NCBI RefSeq assembly: GCF_007655135.1
Contig: NC_045130.1
Span: forward strand, 28,764,605-28,828,604
Source: Punica granatum
Lineage: Eukaryota; Streptophyta; Magnoliopsida; Myrtales; Lythraceae
Direction of reading: 5' to 3'
Length of the DNA stretch: 64,000 nt
The first letter of the stretch is position 1, and every line of letters starts with the position of its first letter. The notes under the pieces are model-generated. The model saw only the letters and a program-made list of their open reading frames with translations. It was not told where the DNA came from and ran no database searches. This document shows, piece after piece, positions 56,501-64,000 of this stretch. Position numbers and translations under genes: made by a program.

Positions 56501-58646
56501 TTTTCTAAAGATACCCAACCCTTTCCTACTTGGATTCCCGACCGACAACGCATGTGCCCCGCTTGAATATTTTTGTTTCAGTAACTATACGTATATAACA
56601 TGACAATGTGCGTTCTTTTATGTTTTCCTGTTTCCATGAGTCGGAGCCGTTTTATCGATTCCGTTAATATTATGCTTGTGTATGTTTTTATGTGTTTATC
56701 GTGATCATGGCAGCACCGATTGTGTAAAATATGTATGCTTATCGTGTTTGACTTGATAATGTGCTCTTGATCTGTGTTTAAACGCTTTATTTTCTCGTTT
56801 TAATCGAAACCTCACACAAATCGGTTTAATCATGCAAACTCGACCAAAAATTAAAATTTTAAATTCCAAGGTGGTTGGGAATTAGGAACCACATATGACA
56901 GTCCATCAATGATCGGCTCGATGGTTTGAAACTCGCAAAATTTAGAGCATTTGGCAAAATATTAATTAATTTAATCAATAAGTTCACTAACGGTGTAATT
57001 GGGATGTTCATGCGATTAATTAACTCACTCGGCCCTAATAATTTTGCACGAATTGGTAGTAAACCGGTAACACGCGTCAATAGGTTGCAAACATGCGTTG
57101 GTGCCCTTTTCAAAACTTGCAAATTTTACAAAACCCGAGACATGTGGCTCGATGTTACATGGACGTCTAGGAAGGACTTGCGCGTCTTGAGTCGAGGCCT
57201 CACCTGATTTCAGGAAACTCACGTCGGGGCGTGGAAGTTCTTCTTAGATCACTTCCGGATAGATTAATCGATCCTTCGCCTTTTTAGGGTTCTTGACAAC
57301 CCTGAAAGGTCCAGGGGATCGGTTAGCGCCGGTCATAGGCCGAGGTGGCCCGTACCGCGTAGTCTCTCTTTTCAGAAAATAATTTTCACTTCAAGGGCAA
57401 AATCGTCTATTTGCAACTTAGCGACACCCTTAGGGTTAGAATGAGAGAAACACTACGATATTAGGGTAGGGATGGGCTACCTGTCTAGGCGCAGGTTCAT
57501 CTGCATAGCTCGCTTTATCCGACCGATGAGTTTTTGTTATTCTAGCATAGTCTCGGGTAGTTAGTTTGGGTGGATTGGCTCAAAATACAAATACCAGACT
57601 AATTGTGTACTTGGTTAAGACAAAAACGAGCAATAGCGGGGTAGGCACTAGGTTCTAGGATTTACGAGCGGAATCCATATTCGGTAATAATTTGTAACAA
57701 CCGTAGTGTCACAACATAAAACAATCCTAAAAGCAACCCACAAACACAAGATTTGATTATAGACGCCACGTATGTCAGGTCCTCGGAAAATAATGCCAAA
57801 TACGAAATACCATCCCGAGGCGATCCTTGATCGATTCACACCCTGTACCCACTTTGTTTGCTTTAGGGTAGGATTTGCATGCCAAGATACCTCGGTTAAT
57901 AATCGGTTAATTCACGTAAATTCGGCAATAACAAAACCCCATTGTTTGTTTATTTGTGCCCGCTTGTTACATTCTTGCACTTGTTTGTTATGCGGATCAA
58001 GCCCGATATTTTAGGATACGATCTACACGGGGTCCAACGCCTCAATCGTAGATCACGGGGTCTAATCCCCTAACAGTGAGTGCGCATCTTAATTTCAATT
58101 CTAGTCTTTTCAAACCACACTGTGAGTACGAGTGGAATAATAATCGAACGTGAACCGGTCGGGATTCAATTGTTATAATTTGTATTTTATTTATTTGAGA
58201 GAATAATGTAAGGGTTTATGTTGTGCATTTATTCATGTAAGAATCCCAGTCGGAGAGTGGATGATTGGAGTGTTTTCTTCGAATTTACGGTGTCAAAACG
58301 CGTAAGATGAGCGGAACTTAATTAAGCGGTAATTAAATTAAAATGGAAAGCCTAGACAAGCTAGAGTACCGATAGGGCGTGCAAGATATAGGCTTGCATG
58401 TAATAGAACCCCCGAATTCGGAACCTCGGGTTTCGCAGACCATATGCCTTAGCAATTAGGTGTACCATGTTCCACTAGACTTTGGTAACTTGCCGGCCCT
58501 CGACCTTCGGGCCGTAAAATGGCAAGTGGTGACTCTTTATCAAGTGCGTTCGTCGCGCGTCCCTGAGAAGGTGGACACTCCTAAGCCGCGTTGCATAGGC
58601 GCGCGCTCGCGTGCCCCGATGAGATGAAATTCGGGTGCTCACAGCT

Positions 58647-58664
58647 TGGCGACTCCGCTGGGGA
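58647..58664 (+). promoter_or_regulatory. Primer binding site for tRNA-Arg
   Basis: TGGCGACTCCGCTGGGGA is the exact complement of the 3' end (with CCA) of plant tRNA-Arg(ACG), as I recall that tRNA. Use of tRNA-Arg is characteristic of Ogre/Tat-type elements. It fixes the LTR edge and the plus-strand direction. Confidence 0.85.
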
Positions 58665-59281
58665 TACATAGAGGGTTTGAGCTCTATTCCGTTTGCTTGC
58701 TTGCTTGTTTTTTTATTTACCATTTCTCGTTTACCGCTTATCTACTTACGCATATTTAGTTTACGCACTTGCATTGCATATCACGCTAGCACTAGGTACC
58801 TATGGGTCGCGTCCCACGACCGATGATAGGAACACAGGTTAGATAAGGGTTCCGAGTAAGGGTACGTCGCGCGGTTGGACCGTCGATTAGGCCCCTAAAG
58901 AGCCCCGCTTGATTTCAAGGAATTCACACCCTTGAGTCGGGAGCCCTCATCCTTAGGTAGCACGGTCCCTATAGCACCAAATCATGCATTGTGCTAAGCC
59001 TCCATGCAAGCTTCCAACCCGGCTTCGACAAACAATCCATCGCGTCGGCTTGCGTGCCACTTGAGTCTTTTCTATTTCAAGAGCGATGTACCTTGTAATT
59101 GTACTAAGCCGTGGGCATTTACTTTCTTCGCACACATGCATCATCTGTTTTACAAAATTATGGTGTCATTCATATGGATGAGTCCTAAGTCAGTCTTCCT
59201 TTCGTCTTGATAAGAGACGCCTTGCTCGGCCTCTTGTTCGCGCCTCGACAACATCCGTTAACACACGAGGATCCCACCGAG
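58665..59281 (+). other. Untranslated leader of the Tat/Ogre-like element
   Basis: GC-mixed sequence with many CG dinucleotides and short frames only. No recognised motif. Confidence 0.4.
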
Positions 59282-59518
59282 TCTCCGCAAACCAAGACCG
59301 GCACACCTGCCAGGACATCCCCCACTTTAGGCACAACCAGTATAGTCGACCTCACCAATAACAGGATCGATCACCTTCGCCGGTAAGCTGCTGAGAAAGA
59401 TGAGGAACTGGTCGACCAACCACAACCTCAGAAGGAGCTCGCTCAGACCCACACCAAACTACAAAAACGCAATCAGGAGCTCGCTCAAACTTCGAGTATG
59501 GTGGAAGATTGGGATTAG
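59282..59518 (+). pseudogene. gag-like coiled-coil remnant
   Basis: One frame reads SPQTKTGTPARTSPTLGTTS, IVDLTNNRIDHLRR, a TAA stop, then AAEKDEELVDQ, KELAQTHTKLQKRNQELAQTSS and ends in a stop. The heptad-like Gln/Glu/Leu pattern is similar to the N-terminal coiled coil before gag in Tat/Ogre elements. Broken and lacking the gag core. Confidence 0.4.
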
Positions 59519-62500
59519 GGTTTTATTTTACAAAATTTACAATGTACTTTGAACATTTTGAGTCAATGTGAATGACGACATTAGTTTTGGAAAACTCACG
59601 CATCGCATGCATCTTACTCATTTATTATTTTGCATAACAGCTAACATCCCACCATACAAGTGAGTGAAGACCTCATTCGCAGGTAGACCAACTGCGACCT
59701 TCACCCTCCCTCCACGGCAAGGCGAGCTGTGGCCCGAGGACCGATCCACCTTCCTTGGCAAAGCCTAGCTTCTCATTAACCCCACGCAACCAAGCGTCAT
59801 TGCGTGATCGAGCACACATCTCTTCGCGCAACTGAGCACATCCACCAGCACAGCCGAATGCGTCCTTCCGCGTCGTGCGAACATGCCTCCACCTTATCCA
59901 TGCTCACACCCCCGGCACGCTCTCACGACGCCTACCAGGCTAGTTCGATCCCCTTCGCCCTTGCATTAAAACTGCAGACAGTTCTCCTTTCTCCTTCACT
60001 GTTTTTCCATTTTTCCCATTGCAGGAAATAACCGACAAGAAGGCAATTTGAATCCCAAACGACCACAATCGAGATAGGAAACACTTCTCCGCCACCTCCT
60101 TGAACCCCAAACACTGAGGGCCAACCCTCCCTCCACGAAAGATCACAGGCAACAGCTCCGACGAACAAAGCATGTCCTAACCCACCTTCCGCTATGGCCA
60201 CAAACCTGCCACCGGGGCAACTCGCACTCTCCTTCAAATGCCCTTTTACATTTATTTGCATTTCCAAACAAGCTCCCAACATGAACGATCCATTTAAGGG
60301 GCACTAGGACAATCCCAAAGACGCCCTATTGGTTCTGCCGGACCTGTTTGACTTGCCTGTCCTCATGGGACTCGGTTCCTCGAGCCTTCCCTAGGACGGC
60401 TGCGCATGCCTACCCGCAACTAGGGAAAGTACACTTATGCGGCCCCCAGTCACGGTCTAACCACTCCTGAGTGGAAATGACCGAACCCCCGGAATTGAGT
60501 GTCCCTCACGTGCGGCACCCCATGGGTCGTGCGCTTGATGAGGGAAATTCCCATGGGTCAACCTTACATTTCTTATCACATATTCCACCGCATAATCGTT
60601 TAATGCATCATCCTCTTTGTCATCCTTCACAGGGACATGCCGGTCGTGAGCGAAGAGCGATACGCGGGTTCACACCTCCCTGAGAACTCCTATAGGGTCT
60701 TTCTTCCTATACTTCAGCGGGGAAGGGCCCGATAAGGGGTACCCCCTATGAAGCCGAAGACGGAAGCGTCCGAACGAGCCGCATACCTTCAGCGCAACCG
60801 TCTCAATCGATAAACAAGTATGCCTATCGGTTTCGAGAGCACACCTCTCTAGCGTTCAACTGATGTTGGAGCCACAAGCACGATCGGGAACGATGATTGC
60901 ACAAGGCGCCCATCACGGGTCACACACTTCCTAGGGTAATTTTGCATTTTTTTTCTAGACAATAGGGGAAATTACTTGTAAAGTGTGCAAGAGCGAAGAA
61001 CACGTAGTTCGACTTCCGAATGCATAAGACAAGCCTCAAGATCCAAGTCGCCACGGGCAAAGCACACCAAAGCGGCCTCAGCGATGCAAAACCGAGGAGT
61101 TTCAAACAAAGACACGGGCGCAAAATAAACCCTAGCTGCAAGAAAAAAAATAGAGCGAAAAGAAGCGGGAAAAACCCGCCAATGAAAAGAGAGAAAAAAG
61201 ATGCGGGAAAAACTCGCCAATGAACAAAACAAGGCACCGTCGAGATATAAAACTCTGGCACCGCTAATTCGAAGAAATCAATAAACCTCGACAAGAAGGG
61301 GAGCAGCATATGTAATTCCTCGACGGAGACAGAACACAACGCACTCGGAGGTCGAATCCTTCGAACTTTTCGCCCTTGCAAATTTGAGAGACGAAAGAAT
61401 CAAGCTTGCTAGGTCGAAAACCCCCTTTTTGGGGGCGGCCTAGGCAAAAGTTAGGGCAAAAGAGAGGCACGACCGAAAACCCCTTGTGGGCGGCTGTGGC
61501 AAAAGGAGAGCTCATCCCCTTTAAGTTGAGAGGTACAGCCCCGAGGTGGGTGACCGTAGCAAAAGGAGAGTAAAACGAGAGATAAACAAAACAGTCACCC
61601 TAGGCTCGCGCACATTGCGCGGACCAGGGATCCCCAAGAGAAATGGCCAGGTTATCTACTCCAACACGATCCCTGATCGGTTCTCCTATACGGCTCAACT
61701 GTCCAAGGCGGATTCTTCCTCAAGCACAGCGGGCGACTAAGCACGCAATCCAAGCAGTTCAAGACAGCCAACGCCAACGGAAAGAAGGAAGAAAAGGGAA
61801 GTACATCTCGCTGCAGGCGTGAACCCGTGTATCCTTTTAGCTTGGGGCAACGTGCTCTCCATGCTTTCTCTTTTCTCTTGGTTCATAAATGACTCTAAAC
61901 GGGTCACAGCCACCCTTTTAATCGGCCACCATAAAGCCAAAATCCCAAACCTTCCTTTCTGGGAGTCTAGTCATAACATTTCAGAAATGATTAGATCATG
62001 GTCTGACCAAATCTGAACGGAAATTCCATGCGGGTTACAAACGCAACAGTCTTACGGCACCCTGGTGAGAAGGGTCATAAGTCGACGGGTGTGTCGAACA
62101 ACCGGTAGAGCCGCTGGTGCATCTTTGAGAACGTCTCGATATGCCCCCGTATGGCCAACAAGAGCCATGGAGGCCTCGCATCGAGGCCTTCGAAAACAAG
62201 GCCTCATTCGCATCTCAAAATAAAAGACTCTTCACGGTTCGCTTAGGCGACCGGAAACTAAAGAGCATGCGTCACAAAAATTTCCTTTTACCTGTTCCTA
62301 CACATCTCCAGTAACTCACCCATGATCTACTATTGATAACAGGGTGATAGGTACAGCAAACTACAGCTTACGACCGACTTTGATTCTCGACCACTCGGGA
62401 TACGTAGGCGTTCCACCCTAAAGCTCGTGTCCCTCAGCACACGACATCCTGCAAAGCAAAGTCCCTCATCGCAAGACCGGAACATCCCCAGCGAACTACA

Positions 62501-63090
62501 ATCGCCCCTGCGACAGAGCCGACATCCGGCAGAGCAACGAGCAACCACCCCAGCAGCGATGCCTGCTTCCGGCATATCAAACACACCGCTGCCCTAGGGG
62601 CAAAGAACTGATAAAGCAACTTCATCACGGCAGCAACGCCAGTCTACAGCAGATCAGCACCTTTGGGACAACATCAGCCTGCACACTCAGTGCGCACCTC
62701 TGTCCACATGATTAACGAAGAGTTATGCCATTCTCTGTAGGTAAGTCACCTGTGGTTCCCACTCTCCTTCGAGACAAGATAGTCCTCGATCCCGAGAGCC
62801 AGTCCAATCTACAACACCGCTTCTCTACGGCAACATTCACAAGCGATTGGGGCATCCTCGGTGAACATAGAGACCGAACCATTCTCGCCAAGTACACAAC
62901 GCAATTATCCAACAAGCCTTCAATCATGCGACAAGCGGTAGGCCACAACTTCCGCTTCACCATATCAGCGCGGTCTCGACTCAACATCAAGCAAATCGCC
63001 GTTCTAAGTGCTCAAGGCCATCGTCTAACACGGACTCCCACTTCTACATCCCCTGCACTCCTTCCTATTAAGATTACATTCACTACTATC
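59519..63090 (+). other. Non-coding interior of the Tat/Ogre-like element
   Basis: GC-richer than the chromosome average here, with short frames on both strands and no recognised domain. A short tandem duplication (GCGGGAAAAACCCGCCAATGAA / GCGGGAAAAACTCGCCAATGAA) lies near 61165-61225. The A/G-rich block at 61417-61570 has GAAAACCCC..GGGCGGC..GGCAAAAG repeats. Confidence 0.45.
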
Positions 63091-63109
63091 CATGGGCTCC
63101 GGCTCAGCG

Positions 63110-63870
63110 TTTACTGCTTTCAGGACTTCGCATCCACATTTATTGCTTTTCGGACTTCGCGTCCAGGACTTCGTGTCCATAGTTACCGCTTTCCGAACTT
63201 CGCGTTCATTGACTTCGTGTCCACATTTACAGCTTTTTGGACTTCATGTCCACATTTACTGCTTTCTGGACTTCGCGTCCATGGACTTCGTGTCCACATT
63301 TACTGCTTTTCGGACTTCGCGTCCACATTTACTGTTTTTCGAACTTCGTGTCCACATTTACTGCTTTCAGGACTTCACGTCCACGGACTTCGCGTCCATG
63401 TTTACTACTTTCTGGACTTCGCGTCCATGGACTTCGTGTCCACATTTACCGCTTTCCGAACCTCGCGTCCACATTTATTGCTTTCTGGAATTTGTGTCCA
63501 CATTGACTGCTTTTCGGACTTCACATCCACATTTATTGTTTTTCAGACTTCGTGTCCACATTTACTGCTTTTAGGACTTCGCGTCCATGTTTACTGTTTT
63601 CTGGATTTCGAGTCCATGAATTTCGCGTCTACATTTATTGCTTTCCGGACTTCGCGTCTCCATTTACTCGCTTTCCAGACTTCGCGTCCACATTTACTAC
63701 TTTTCGGACTTCGCGTCCACCTTTACTGCTTTCCGGACTTCGTGTCCACATTTACTGTTTTTCGGACTTCGTGTTCACATTTACTATTTTTCGGTCTTCG
63801 TGTCCACTTTTACTGCTTTCCTGACTTCGCGTCCATTTTACTACTTTCTGGACTTCACGTCCACATTTAC
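63110..63870 (+). repeat. ~29-bp tandem array, each unit a small hairpin
   Basis: More than twenty units of the type GGACTTCGCGTCCACATTTACTGCTTTYC. GGAC and GTCC are complementary and enclose a TTCGC or TTCGT loop. Some units carry the hairpin twice (..GTCCATGGACTTC..). Because 29 is not a multiple of three and the unit lacks stops, all three plus frames stay open for long stretches. The 417-codon frame at 62725-63978 is therefore a by-product of the array, not evidence of a gene. Confidence 0.88.
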
Positions 63871-64000
63871 TACTTTCACGGGCTTTGGCCCTATATTTAT
63901 CGCTTTCACGGGCTTCGATCCCGCATTTACGGCTTTCACGGGTTTCGGCCCCGCATTTACTTTTTTCATGGGTTTTGACCTCGCATTTACTTCTCTGAGT
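63871..64000 (+). repeat. Variant 30-bp repeat units with changed but still paired stems
   Basis: Units TTTCACGGGCTTCGATCCCGCATTTAC, CACGGGTTTCGGCCCCGCATTTAC and CACGGGCTTTGGCCCTATATTTATC keep the CATTTAC spacer of the previous array but replace GGAC/GTCC by CGGG/CCCG or GGGC/GCCC. The array continues to the window end. Confidence 0.8.

Larger units (their letters stand above)
54386..58643 (+). repeat. Long 5' LTR (4,258 bp) of a Tat/Ogre-like element
   Basis: The right end is fixed by the primer binding site three bases on: it ends ..TGCTCACA. Searching for the inverted partner gives TGTCAGCA at 54386 (7 of 8 matches to TGTGAGCA), with TG..CA ends. LTRs over 4 kb are known for Ogre/Tat elements. 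The interval contains a pyrimidine-rich block, a poly(T) run and 155-bp repeats. The second LTR is outside the window, so the left end is a proposal. Confidence 0.6.
54386..64000 (+). mobile_element. Tat/Ogre-like Ty3/gypsy element, running off the window
   Basis: Long LTR, tRNA-Arg primer site, then more than 5 kb of internal sequence with no intact gag or pol. It has a coiled-coil gag-like remnant at 59282-59518, GC-rich non-coding sequence with GAAAACCCC..GGGGGCGGCCTAGGCAAAAG-type strings (61417-61560) that in Tat elements usually follow pol, and a hairpin tandem array at the right edge. It looks like a large non-autonomous derivative, unless pol lies beyond 64000. Confidence 0.65.

Noticed and set aside
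62725..63978. 417-codon open frame
   Set aside because: It is the translation of 29-30-bp tandem repeats without stop codons; the other two plus frames are also open. No domain or codon signal.

Overview
This is a plant nuclear chromosome window. The genes have spliced introns with GT..AG ends, plant-type promoter motifs (telo box, Site II) and plant-only families (MORF, P-class PPR), and they sit in a large excess of transposon-derived and AT-rich DNA. It looks like a eudicot; I cannot name the species from the sequence alone.

Only four host genes are well supported: (1) a four-exon MORF9-type plastid RNA-editing factor at 26303-27832; (2) a single-exon At5g39570-like low-complexity protein at 28966-30186; (3) a single-exon, probably mitochondrial PPR protein at 39746-40846; (4) a six-exon cytosolic ribosomal protein S11 (uS17) gene at 43773-45514. 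Exons of (1) and (4) were placed by splice consensus and reading phase, and both give complete proteins (230 and 160 aa). Genes 1, 3 and 4 serve organellar or cytosolic gene expression and all have an AAACCCTA telo box upstream; 1 and 4 also have TGGGCY Site II motifs.

The rest is mobile or repetitive. 1-1028 is the decayed end of a CACTA transposon. 1.9-2.9 kb is a three-copy tandem repeat. 9.1-15.9 kb is a Mutator-like element with long terminal inverted repeats and a captured gene-like segment, split by a young and apparently intact Ty1/copia element (695-bp LTRs with 3 differences, TGATC target duplication). 16-26 kb and 30-39 kb are AT-rich repeat blocks holding tRNA-derived SINEs, small foldback Mutator-like elements, Harbinger-like MITEs and tandem repeats. 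47.2-54.2 kb is a decayed Ty3/gypsy element: pol on the minus strand, and a separate coding remnant with its own TATA box on the plus strand. 54.4 kb to the window end is a Tat/Ogre-like element with a 4.26-kb LTR, a tRNA-Arg primer binding site, and a tandem array whose units can fold into small UUCG-loop hairpins.

There is no operon, CRISPR array, rRNA gene or functional tRNA gene. The observations most worth follow-up are the hairpin-forming tandem repeats in the two gypsy-type elements, the Mutator-like element whose internal ORF is cut by the young copia insertion, and the pair of Mutator-like foldbacks with an unoccupied paralogous site 1.7 kb away.
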